From Desulfarculus sp. (GTDB taxonomy: Bacteria > Desulfobacterota > Desulfarculia > Desulfarculales > Desulfarculaceae), in the NCBI GenBank assembly GCA_020216805.1, contig JAIWNN010000141.1:1-13585 (forward strand): a stretch of 13,585 nucleotides of DNA, read 5' to 3'. The first letter of the stretch is position 1, and every line of letters begins with the position of its first letter. This document shows, in pieces, positions 1 through 5,030 of this stretch. Position numbers and translations under genes: made by a program. The notes under the pieces were generated by a model that saw only the letters and a list, made by a program, of their open reading frames with translations, was not told the origin of the DNA and made no database searches.

Positions 1-88
1 GGTCGCCCAGGCGGGGATCGTCCAGGCCGGCGGGCGGCGCGGGGCTGGCGGCGGGCGGGGCGGTCTTGGCGGAGCGGCGGGGCGGCAT
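1..88 (-). CDS. Start of a phage-module gene, truncated by the left edge
   Basis: Only the first 29 codons are visible, reading leftward from an ATG at 88. The start codon overlaps the stop of the upstream gene in an ATGA arrangement (bases 85-88 region), which indicates translational coupling in the phage-like operon. The visible N-terminus is Met-Pro-Pro-Arg-Arg-Ser followed by a Pro/Ala-rich stretch and then Gly-Leu-Asp-Asp-Pro-Arg-Leu-Gly-Asp. In Mu-like phages the gene after the lysis and small helical genes is often a terminase small subunit (Mu gp27 type), and the basic N-terminus would fit that. This identity rests on gene order only and is not shown by the residues seen. The reading frame is open to the window edge. 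Confidence 0.6.
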   Translation of the reverse strand, partial: MPPRRSAKTAPPAASPAPPAGLDDPRLGD

Positions 89-324
89 CAGCGGTCCAGC
101 TCCTTGAGCTCGGCCACCAGGGCCTTGTACTCGCGCACCGCCGCCACCAGCTCCTCCATGGCCTGCTGGGCGTGCTCCACCCGCATGGCCTCGATGCCGT
201 CGAGGTTGTAGAGGTAGTAGCTCAGATCCTTGATCAGGCGGTCGACCTTGATCTCGAGCGCGGTCAGCCGCTCGCGTTTTTCTTCCTTGAGACCCTTGGC
301 GATCAGGCGGGAGGTCTTGTCCAT
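88..324 (-). CDS. Small helical phage-module protein, unknown function
   Basis: This encodes 78 residues starting with Met-Asp-Lys-Thr-Ser. A strong ribosome-binding site (GAGGTGAG on the minus strand, just before the ATG at 324) supports the start. The protein is charged, mostly Lys/Glu/Arg/Leu, with no signal peptide or membrane segment, and is probably almost entirely alpha-helical or coiled coil. Its start lies three bases after the stop of the XhlA-like gene, and its stop overlaps the start of the next gene, so it sits inside one tightly packed operon. I do not recognise the family. Small helical proteins occur at this place in Mu-like phages between the lysis genes and the terminase, so a structural, packaging-accessory or lysis-accessory role is possible, but this is inferred from position. 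Confidence 0.7.
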   Translation of the reverse strand: MDKTSRLIAKGLKEEKRERLTALEIKVDRLIKDLSYYLYNLDGIEAMRVEHAQQAMEELVAAVREYKALVAELKELDR

Positions 325-327
325 GTC

Positions 328-585
328 TCACCTCAAGAGGGTTTGCACCACCTGGAACAACAGCCAGAGGGTGAACAGGCCGCCGGTGTAGAAGGCCAGC
401 CGCCCCTCCAGGCGGTCCAGGCGGGCGTCGCTGGCCTCGGCCCGCTGCGCCTGACGCTCCAGCACCGCGGCCAGGTCGGCGTTGACCCTCCGCTGTTCGG
501 CCAGGCTCATCTTGAGCACCGTATCCAGCCGCCGCAGTTGGCCGCGCAGGTTCTCCAGCGCCAGGCGCAGGTCGTCCTCGCCCAC
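328..585 (-). CDS. XhlA-like phage protein: coiled coil plus C-terminal membrane anchor
   Basis: This encodes 85 residues if the GTG at 585 is the start, which overlaps none of the upstream gene (stop at 588-590). The same frame is open upstream to 972, but that extension crosses the holin-like gene in another frame and reads as low-complexity Arg/Pro/Gly, so I reject it. Residues 5-62 are a heptad-like amphipathic helix rich in Leu, Arg, Glu and Gln. Residues 64-83 form one hydrophobic segment containing Phe, Trp and Leu. An N-terminal coiled coil with a C-terminal membrane anchor matches the XhlA (haemolysin) family, which works with a holin in host lysis. The Mu gp25/DUF2730 family is an alternative, but it usually has the membrane segment at the N-terminus. 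The start codon is the least certain point. Confidence 0.65.
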   Translation of the reverse strand: MGEDDLRLALENLRGQLRRLDTVLKMSLAEQRRVNADLAAVLERQAQRAEASDARLDRLEGRLAFYTGGLFTLWLLFQVVQTLLR

Positions 586-587
586 GG

Positions 588-770
588 CTAGTCCCGGTCC
601 ATCTGCTCGGGCAGCTTGACCAGCCCCGCCCGCAGAAAAATGGCCACCAGGCCGGTGAGGGCCATCTGGCCGGCCTGGGCCAGATCGGCCTCGCCGCCCA
701 GATAGGCGCCCAGGGCGGCCAACACCGCCGCCAGGCCAGTCCAGAAGGTCTTGGTGCGCCACAGAGTCAT
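588..770 (-). CDS. Holin-like small membrane protein
   Basis: This encodes 60 residues, starting at the ATG at 770 behind a clear ribosome-binding site (AAGGAGG, seven bases upstream). The N-terminus is basic and aromatic (Met-Thr-Leu-Trp-Arg-Thr-Lys-Thr-Phe-Trp). Two hydrophobic segments follow, at about residues 9-25 and 34-48, separated by a short acidic Gly-Gly-Glu-Ala-Asp turn, and the tail is charged. Small two-helix proteins beginning with Lys-Thr-Phe-Trp are common in lysis regions of proteobacterial prophages. Together with the XhlA-like gene immediately downstream, this looks like the membrane part of a lysis cassette. No endolysin gene is seen in the window; it may lie elsewhere or be missing. 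Holin function is inferred from size, topology and neighbours. Confidence 0.7.
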   Translation of the reverse strand: MTLWRTKTFWTGLAAVLAALGAYLGGEADLAQAGQMALTGLVAIFLRAGLVKLPEQMDRD

Positions 771-964
771 GCCCGCGCCTCCTTGACGGGGTCGTTACGC
801 GCCCCGCTTGCTGTAGGCCAGGGTAGACGACCGAACCGGGGCGGCCCAGGAAGGGGGAACAAGAAACCGCGGCCGCGAAGACCGACCGGGAGACGCTTCC
901 CGGGGTTATATCCGGATGGGCGCGCGAGGTAGGGAGCGGAGAGCGACGAAAGGAAGGGCGGGGG
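771..964 (-). other. Gap between the activator gene and the late genes; likely late-promoter region
   Basis: These 194 bases lie between the Mor-like activator and the holin-like gene, with no convincing ORF of their own. In Mu the Mor/C activators bind just upstream of middle and late promoters that lack a good -35 box. On the minus strand there is a GATATAACC stretch at about 912-904 that could act as a -10 region without a recognisable -35. That would be typical of an activator-dependent promoter, but the evidence is thin. Confidence 0.3.
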
Positions 965-1279
965 CTAGGCACGCTGGCGGCGAGGAGGGTTGACGATGTG
1001 GCGCACGTGGCGGGCCGAGAGATTCCAGCGCCGGGAGAGCAGCTTGACGTTGGCCCCGTCGAACTCGCGCCGGATGGCCGCGTTGCGCAGGCCCAAGAGC
1101 GCCCGCTCCAGTTTCGGGAAATAGACGCTGGTGCCGGCGAAGTTCTGGGCCAGGGTCACCGTGGCCTCCACCCCGATCACCGCCGCCATCTCTTGGTAGA
1201 TGTCGGGCAGGTCGTCGGGTTGGATCTGCTTGAGCCAGGAAGGCAGGAAGTTGTGGGTCGGCGGGACGTGCGGGTCCAT
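965..1279 (-). CDS. Mor/C-family phage late-gene transcription activator
   Basis: This encodes 104 residues from the ATG at 1279, which has a strong ribosome-binding site (GGAAAGGAG, six bases upstream). An upstream in-frame TTG at 1297 would contain that site, so it is rejected. The N-terminal half has the acidic helix of the family (Asp-Leu-Pro-Asp-Ile-Tyr-Gln-Glu, 24-31), followed by Ala-Gly-Thr-Ser-Val-Tyr-Phe-Pro-Lys at 48-56, equivalent to the Gly-x-x-x-Tyr-x-Pro-Lys motif of Mu Mor. The C-terminal half is a helix-turn-helix, about residues 75-96 (Asn-Val-Lys-Leu-Leu-Ser-Arg-Arg-Trp then Leu-Ser-Ala-Arg-His-Val). Proteins of this family bind as dimers and switch on middle or late genes. 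Here the activator is the first gene of the minus-strand module, and the structural and lysis genes follow it, as in Mu-like elements. Confidence 0.85.
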   Translation of the reverse strand: MDPHVPPTHNFLPSWLKQIQPDDLPDIYQEMAAVIGVEATVTLAQNFAGTSVYFPKLERALLGLRNAAIRREFDGANVKLLSRRWNLSARHVRHIVNPPRRQRA

Positions 1280-1334
1280 GGCATACTCCTTTCCCAAGAG
1301 TGGGGGTTTGCGACGCGGCGGGGCAGCCAGGGGG

Positions 1335-1363
1335 ATTATATAACCTTAATGGATATACATCAA
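1335..1363 (-). promoter_or_regulatory. Putative promoter of the phage activator gene
   Basis: Read on the minus strand, a TTGATG box (1363-1358) is followed after 17 bases by a perfect TATAAT (1340-1335). The predicted start of transcription is near 1328, giving a leader of about 50 bases to the ATG at 1279. The boxes lie inside the dyad described separately. Confidence 0.5.
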
Positions 1364-1379
1364 CACCTTTATGGTTATA
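1339..1379. promoter_or_regulatory. Inverted-repeat operator candidate between divergent genes
   Basis: The left arm TATAACCTTAATGG (1339-1352) and the reverse complement of the right arm CCTTTATGGTTATA (1366-1379) match at 12 of 14 positions around a 13-base spacer. The dyad overlaps a minus-strand TATAAT at 1340-1335 and a plus-strand TATAAT at 1376-1381. A dimeric regulator bound here could control both directions. The stretch is much richer in A+T than its surroundings. Confidence 0.5.
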
Positions 1380-1774
1380 ATGACCGCGTTCCTCGGTGGC
1401 CGGCCGTCTTGCTCCTTTTGGCCGCCCTGCTGGCCGCCGGTTGCATCCATGTTTATGATTTCGAGCGGTTAAAGATCAGCGGCGGAGTCCCGGCCGGGCC
1501 GCCCACGCCGGTGGCGGACAATCCCGGGGCCGCTGGCCTGGCGGGCAAGGCGACGGGGTTGGGATTGGCCCTGGCCGGGATCGGACTGGCCGGCAGACGC
1601 TGGCTGCGTCTGCGCCGGCAGGGGGCCCCGGCCCGGGCCCTGGACCGGGAGGACCTGGCCCTGATCCGCACCGCTCGCGACGCCTTGATCTATCTGTTGC
1701 GCAAACGCTTCCGCTGGCTGGGGGTGGCGATCCTGGCCGATCATCGCCGCTGGCGGGGCGGACGGGAGTTCTGA
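1349..1774 (+). CDS. Putative lipoprotein of unknown function
   Basis: This encodes 141 residues from the ATG at 1349. The N-terminus (residues 1-17) carries His, Asp and Arg. Residues 18-31 form a hydrophobic core ending Leu-Leu-Ala-Ala-Gly-Cys, a good lipobox with Cys32 as the lipidated residue, so the product is probably anchored in the inner or outer membrane. After a Pro/Gly linker there is a second hydrophobic Gly/Ala/Leu segment (about 69-83) followed by a strongly basic tail. I do not recognise the family. The start is doubtful: there is no good ribosome-binding site before 1349, and a plus-strand TATAAT at 1376-1381 would place transcription after it. The only later in-frame start before the lipobox is a TTG at 1409, which leaves no charged region. 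The gene diverges from the phage activator and may be host or phage derived. Confidence 0.55.
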   Translation: MDIHQHLYGYNDRVPRWPAVLLLLAALLAAGCIHVYDFERLKISGGVPAGPPTPVADNPGAAGLAGKATGLGLALAGIGLAGRRWLRLRRQGAPARALDREDLALIRTARDALIYLLRKRFRWLGVAILADHRRWRGGREF

Positions 1775-1778
1775 GGCC

Positions 1779-1816
1779 TCCTTCCATTTTGGAAATAATA
1801 ATCCAAAATGGAAGGA
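1779..1816. terminator. 15-bp perfect hairpin after the lipoprotein gene
   Basis: The arms at 1779-1793 and 1802-1816 are perfectly complementary (core CCTTCCATTTTGGA) around the 8-base AATAATAA loop. It begins five bases after the lipoprotein stop. No U-run follows on the plus strand, so it may protect the 3' end or be a protein-binding dyad instead of a simple intrinsic terminator. Confidence 0.5.
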
Positions 1817-1890
1817 AGGGGTCTGGCGGCCGGGAGGGCTTGCGAGAGATAACTAGCTGATAATTTAGCATGATGCCGGTAACGGCCCGG

Positions 1891-1907
1891 CTGGCACGCT
1901 ACTTGAT
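1891..1907 (+). promoter_or_regulatory. Sigma-54-like -24/-12 box before the secreted-protein gene
   Basis: TGGCACG at 1892-1898 matches the -24 half of the sigma-54 consensus exactly. Four bases later comes TTGAT (1903-1907) in place of TTGCA/T, with correct GG-to-G spacing. The mismatch at the normally invariant C of the -12 element lowers confidence. The box lies about 45 bases before the ATG at 1953. Confidence 0.35.
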
Positions 1908-1952
1908 AATCCTATGCTCGAAACCAACTTCCGCAAGGAAAGGAGCAGCGGC

Positions 1953-2255
1953 ATGAAGCGTACCAGCATTATCATGGCGACCCTGGGTTTGGGCCTGGTG
2001 TTGAGCGCGGCCCCGGCGCTGGCCAACGAGGTCTACGTCACCGACGAGTGGGACCAACCGGTCTACGAGACCGGCGCCAAGGGCGCCAAGGTCCAGGCCA
2101 TGCAGAAGGGCCACTTCAAGGTCAACAGCGTGGCCCAGTCGGCCTCCGACACCAACTTCTACGATCACTTCGAGAACCCCAAGGTGATCTGGAACAAGCA
2201 GGAGACCCGGAATCCGGAGTGGAACATCAACGGCCTGCGTGAGTCCGAGAACTAG
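1953..2255 (+). CDS. Small exported protein of unknown function
   Basis: This encodes 100 residues. The ATG at 1953 is chosen over one at 1914 because AAGGAAAGGAG lies just before it, and because the N-terminus is then a clean signal peptide: Met-Lys-Arg, a hydrophobic core, and a cleavage site after Ala-Pro-Ala-Leu-Ala (about residue 24). The mature part is about 76 residues, begins Asn-Glu-Val-Tyr-Val-Thr-Asp-Glu-Trp-Asp, has no cysteine and no further membrane segment, and is rich in Asn, Lys, Glu and Trp, ending Gly-Leu-Arg-Glu-Ser-Glu-Asn. It should be periplasmic or secreted. I do not recognise a family. It stands alone as a transcription unit, between the hairpin at 1779-1816 and the GC stem at 2263-2333, with a possible sigma-54 promoter upstream. 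Confidence 0.75.
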   Translation: MKRTSIIMATLGLGLVLSAAPALANEVYVTDEWDQPVYETGAKGAKVQAMQKGHFKVNSVAQSASDTNFYDHFENPKVIWNKQETRNPEWNINGLRESEN

Positions 2256-2262
2256 AATATCC

Positions 2263-2337
2263 GGGGCCGGCCGGTCCGAGCCCTAACTCCAACGCTCCCC
2301 ATTGCCGCGCCGGGGCCCTCCCCGGCCGGCCCCTTTT
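2263..2337 (+). terminator. Long-loop GC stem with T-run after the secreted-protein gene
   Basis: GGGGCCGGCCGG (2263-2274) is perfectly complementary to CCGGCCGGCCCC (2322-2333), which is followed directly by TTTT. The loop is 47 bases, long for an intrinsic terminator, and the T-run is short. It begins eight bases after the stop codon at 2255 on the same strand. Confidence 0.4.
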
Positions 2338-2366
2338 GGGAGCGGCGGCCCGGCCAAGACGAGCGC

Positions 2367-2402
2367 AAAAAAACAGGGGCCGAGTGATAGGCTCGGCCCC
2401 TG
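2367..2402 (-). terminator. Intrinsic terminator for pgk
   Basis: On the minus strand an 11-bp perfect stem (arms 2402-2392 and 2384-2374, core CAGGGGCCGAG) with a 7-base loop is followed by seven consecutive T (2373-2367). This is a textbook Rho-independent terminator. It lies about 190 bases beyond the pgk stop, so the pgk transcript would carry a long 3' untranslated region. Confidence 0.8.
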
Positions 2403-2591
2403 GGCGCGCGCGGCCAGATCTTCGATCCTTCCAACTACCTTCCCGTCTTGCCCAACCGGTTAGGATAGCTTCCCGCCTCACGCGCCAAGCTCATCCTAGC
2501 AAAATTCGCGATGCTTAGCTACGAAATTGCTACATCATAGCTATAGTTCATCTTTTCACAGCACGCCGGCCCCGGGGCCGGGGTCGGATGG

Positions 2592-3911
2592 TCACCTCGA
2601 TATCGTGTTGAACTTGACTGCGTTTTCCATCAGGGCCTGCACCGGCTTGAGACCGTAGGGCGAGCGCTGTTCGATGGCGGTCAGCACCGTGCCGCCGCCG
2701 GTGAAAAAGTAATAGTCCGCGTCGTCCAGCACCGAGAGGTACAGGCCCGGCAACAGGTCCTTGAACTCCTGCAGGGTGTCGCCGCCGCCGTAGAGCTTGG
2801 CCGCCCCCCGGTTGCGGTCGATGGCGGTGTCCAGGGCCTTGGAGCCGTCGGTGAAGTGGGGGGTGAAACCCATCACCGCGTTGACGAAGATGGTCTTGGC
2901 CCCCAGGATGGCCTGGCTGACCGCCGGGTCGTCGAAGCTTCTGGCGTCGATGTCCAGCACGTAGCCCAGCTCCATCCCCGGCTTGAGATCGGCCACCGCC
3001 AGGGTGCGATACTTGCCCTCCTCCCTCCCCAGGACCTCGCTCTCCACCAGGTAGGGCAGTTCCACCACCTTGCCGGCCTGGGCGTCCTTGGCCACCAGGT
3101 CGCCGGCCGCCGCGATATCCTCCGGAGTCACCCCGGCGATCCTGACCCCGTACTTGGCGCAGAGATAGGTGTTGTAGATCACCCCGCCCAGGATCAGGCG
3201 GTCCACCTGGTCGTAGATGGCGTTCAGGGGGCCGATCTTGGTGTCGTACTTGGCCCCGGCCACCACCGCCACGAAGGGCCGCTCCGGGTTGAGCACCTGG
3301 TCCAGGTTGGCGATCTCGGCCTGCATCAGGTAGCCGGCGTAGGAGGGCAGATGCTGGGTGACGTCGTAGGTGGAGGCGTGGGGCTGCCAGGATCCGAAGG
3401 CGTCGTTGACGTAGATGTCGGCCAGGCCGGCCAGTTGCAGGGCGAAGGCCCGGCGGGCCTCGCCCTTCTGCTCCTCGCCCGCGAACCAGCGGGTGTTGGG
3501 CAGGTAGATGCCGGCCACCTCGCCCGCGCGCAGTTGGCGGATGGCCAGGTTGATGCTGGTGTCGATGGCCGGGATGCCCTGCTCCCCGTTGGGCGTGAAG
3601 TCGGGAGTCAAAAAGCGGCAGTGCAGCTTGGACTCCAGGTAGTCCACGATGGGCTTGACGCTGCTGTCCTCGTCGGTGGTGATGGTCCCGGTCTTCTTGT
3701 CATACGGCCGGCCCACGTGGGTCATCAGGATCGGCCGGCCGCCCTGGGCCACGATGTAGAACAGGGTGCCGATGGTGCGGTCGATGCGGTAGGGGTCCTT
3801 GATCTGGCCTTTCTTGACCACGTTGTGGTCAAAGCGCACCAGTACCACTTTGTCTTTCAGATTGGCCTGCTGCAACAGGGGCAGGCGGGGGTCCAGCTTG
3901 CGGGCCTGCAT
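2592..3911 (-). CDS. pgk: Divergent phosphoglycerate kinase
   Basis: This encodes 439 residues from the ATG at 3911, with GGAGG six bases upstream. Phosphoglycerate kinase interconverts 1,3-bisphosphoglycerate + ADP and 3-phosphoglycerate + ATP in cytoplasmic glycolysis or gluconeogenesis. Family motifs in order: Arg-Phe-Asp-His-Asn 26-30 (usually Arg-x-Asp-x-Asn-Val-Pro), Thr-His-Val-Gly-Arg-Pro 64-69, Asn-Thr-Arg-Trp 139-142, Asn-Asp-Ala-Phe-Gly 169-173, Ala-Gly-Ala-Lys 218-221 with Lys225, Gly-Gly-Gly-Asp-Thr 375-379 and Thr-Gly-Gly-Gly-Thr 404-408. Oddities: the usual His-Arg-Ala-His segment after Asn-Asp-Ala-Phe-Gly is replaced by Ser-Trp-Gln-Pro-His-Ala-Ser, losing the conserved Arg. 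The Trp-Asn-Gly-Pro-x-Gly motif reads Val-Asn-Ala-Val-Met-Gly (343-348). The protein is also longer than the usual 390-415 residues. It is a single-gene unit with its own terminator. The fold assignment is firm; full canonical activity is not certain. Confidence 0.88.
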   Translation of the reverse strand: MQARKLDPRLPLLQQANLKDKVVLVRFDHNVVKKGQIKDPYRIDRTIGTLFYIVAQGGRPILMTHVGRPYDKKTGTITTDEDSSVKPIVDYLESKLHCRFLTPDFTPNGEQGIPAIDTSINLAIRQLRAGEVAGIYLPNTRWFAGEEQKGEARRAFALQLAGLADIYVNDAFGSWQPHASTYDVTQHLPSYAGYLMQAEIANLDQVLNPERPFVAVVAGAKYDTKIGPLNAIYDQVDRLILGGVIYNTYLCAKYGVRIAGVTPEDIAAAGDLVAKDAQAGKVVELPYLVESEVLGREEGKYRTLAVADLKPGMELGYVLDIDARSFDDPAVSQAILGAKTIFVNAVMGFTPHFTDGSKALDTAIDRNRGAAKLYGGGDTLQEFKDLLPGLYLSVLDDADYYFFTGGGTVLTAIEQRSPYGLKPVQALMENAVKFNTISR

Positions 3912-3970
3912 CGGGGTCCTCCAGCCAGGGTGTAAGGCGCGGGAACGCGGGGCGTGTTGGGAATATTATC

Positions 3971-4038
3971 TGGGAAAAGAGGGCCGGGGGAAAACCCTTT
4001 TGTGGACAAAAGGGTTTTCCCCCGGACCCCCTTTCCCA
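3971..4038. repeat. Long palindromic intergenic element
   Basis: Perfect 20-base arms (3984-4003 and 4006-4025; core GGGGGAAAACCCTTTTGT) flank a 2-base centre. The stem can extend imperfectly outward (TGGGAAAAGAGGG at 3971-3983 against ACCCCCTTTCCCA at 4026-4038), making a hairpin of about 30 pairs. It lies between the divergent pgk and hydrolase genes, where a terminator would not be expected. I recall similar GGGGAAAACCC/GGGTTTTCCCC palindromes scattered between genes in sulfate-reducer genomes, so it is probably a copy of a dispersed repeat, but only one copy is in this window. Confidence 0.7.
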
Positions 4039-4103
4039 AAAAACTTTAAAGGGTTGGGCGAGGGGACGGCCTGAGCGCGGCAACCAGGGGATTGGCGCGG
4101 GCG

Positions 4104-4916
4104 ATGAAGCAGGCTAGACTGACGGCCATGGCCAGGCCCTTCACCCACCTTGAGCCCCGGATCATCCGCCAGGGACCGCCCCGGGGCGCGGCCCGGGGCG
4201 AGGTTTTGCTGATCCATGGGGCCTGGCACGGCCCCTGGTGCTGGGACGGCCTGGCCGAGCCCCTGGCCGCCCGGGGCCTCGGGGTCAACCGCCTCTGTCT
4301 GCCCGGACATGGCGAGGACCCCTGGGAGCTGCCCGGCCTGACCGGCCTGGCCGACTACGCCGACCAGGCCCGCCGCGCCGCCGCCGGCCTGGGCCGGCCG
4401 CTGCTGATCGGTCACTCCCTGGGCGGCTGGCTGGTCATGAAGGTCCTGGAGGCCGCCGACCTGCCGGCGGTGCTGTTGATGCCCCTGCCGCCCCGGGGCC
4501 TGCCCCTGACCAGATTGACCCGGCTATTCGCCCAGTTCCCGATGGCCATGGCCCCGGTCCTGGCCCTGGGCCGCCTGCGGGTGCGCACCCCGGCCATGGC
4601 CGCGCGGCTGTTCTTCGCCCCGGACGCGCCCACCCCGGACCTGGAGGGCTATTGGCGGCGGCTGGTTCCGGAGCCTGGGCGGGTGGCCCTGGAGATGGGT
4701 CTGGGCCTGGCCGGCTGCCGCCCCCGGCCGGGCCGGGCCCCGCGCCTGGTGGTGGCCGGTGGGCGGGATTATTTCCTGCCCGTGGGGCGGATGCGGCGCC
4801 TGGCCGCCCGCCTGGGAGCCGAGTTCCTCCTCTTGCCCGACGCCGGCCACAACCCCTGGCCCGCCCATCCGCCCGCCCTGCTGGAGCGCCTGGCGGCCTT
4901 CCCGCCCCTGGCCTGA
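4104..4916 (+). CDS. Alpha/beta-hydrolase fold protein
   Basis: This encodes 270 residues from the ATG at 4104. Other possible starts are TTG 4092 and ATG 4128; all have weak ribosome-binding sites (AGGGGA at 4086-4091 is poorly spaced), so the start is uncertain. The oxyanion-region motif Leu-Ile-His-Gly-Ala-Trp-His-Gly is at 36-43. The nucleophile elbow Gly-His-Ser-Leu-Gly-Gly at 103-108 gives Ser105. Asp222 in Gly-Gly-Arg-Asp-Tyr-Phe and His249 in Asp-Ala-Gly-His-Asn-Pro complete the catalytic triad in correct order. The cap region (about 127-185) is rich in Pro, Arg and Met. There is no signal peptide, so it is cytoplasmic. The substrate cannot be told: esterase, lipase-like or other hydrolytic activity is possible. 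It is a single gene, divergent from pgk across the palindrome. Confidence 0.85.
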   Translation: MKQARLTAMARPFTHLEPRIIRQGPPRGAARGEVLLIHGAWHGPWCWDGLAEPLAARGLGVNRLCLPGHGEDPWELPGLTGLADYADQARRAAAGLGRPLLIGHSLGGWLVMKVLEAADLPAVLLMPLPPRGLPLTRLTRLFAQFPMAMAPVLALGRLRVRTPAMAARLFFAPDAPTPDLEGYWRRLVPEPGRVALEMGLGLAGCRPRPGRAPRLVVAGGRDYFLPVGRMRRLAARLGAEFLLLPDAGHNPWPAHPPALLERLAAFPPLA

Positions 4917-5030
4917 CGGCACGCCGGGCCAAAATCGGCAACCATGTGAACAAAGTCATGGCCCGAACGCCGAGCATGGGCCATATTTAGCACTAACCGT
5001 TAGCCTGCCGATTCACCCGGGGCTTCGCGC

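Larger units (their letters stand above)
2256..2591. other. Convergent intergenic region without a gene
   Basis: These 336 bases lie between the 3' ends of the secreted-protein gene and pgk. They hold the two terminator-like structures listed here and a short GC palindrome near 2565-2582 (core CCGGCCCCGGGGCCGG) just beyond the pgk stop. The stretch 2403-2560 is less GC-rich, and I see no gene, repeat or clear promoter in it. Confidence 0.6.

Noticed and set aside
328..972. A long minus-strand reading frame covering the XhlA-like gene, the holin-like gene and the gap upstream
   Set aside because: The upstream two thirds read as low-complexity Arg/Pro/Gly and overlap the well-supported holin-like gene in another frame. 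Only the part from 585 downward looks like a protein.
2856..3935. A 359-codon plus-strand frame opposite pgk
   Set aside because: It is an antisense shadow rich in Val, Gly, His and Asp; the minus strand encodes ordered PGK motifs.
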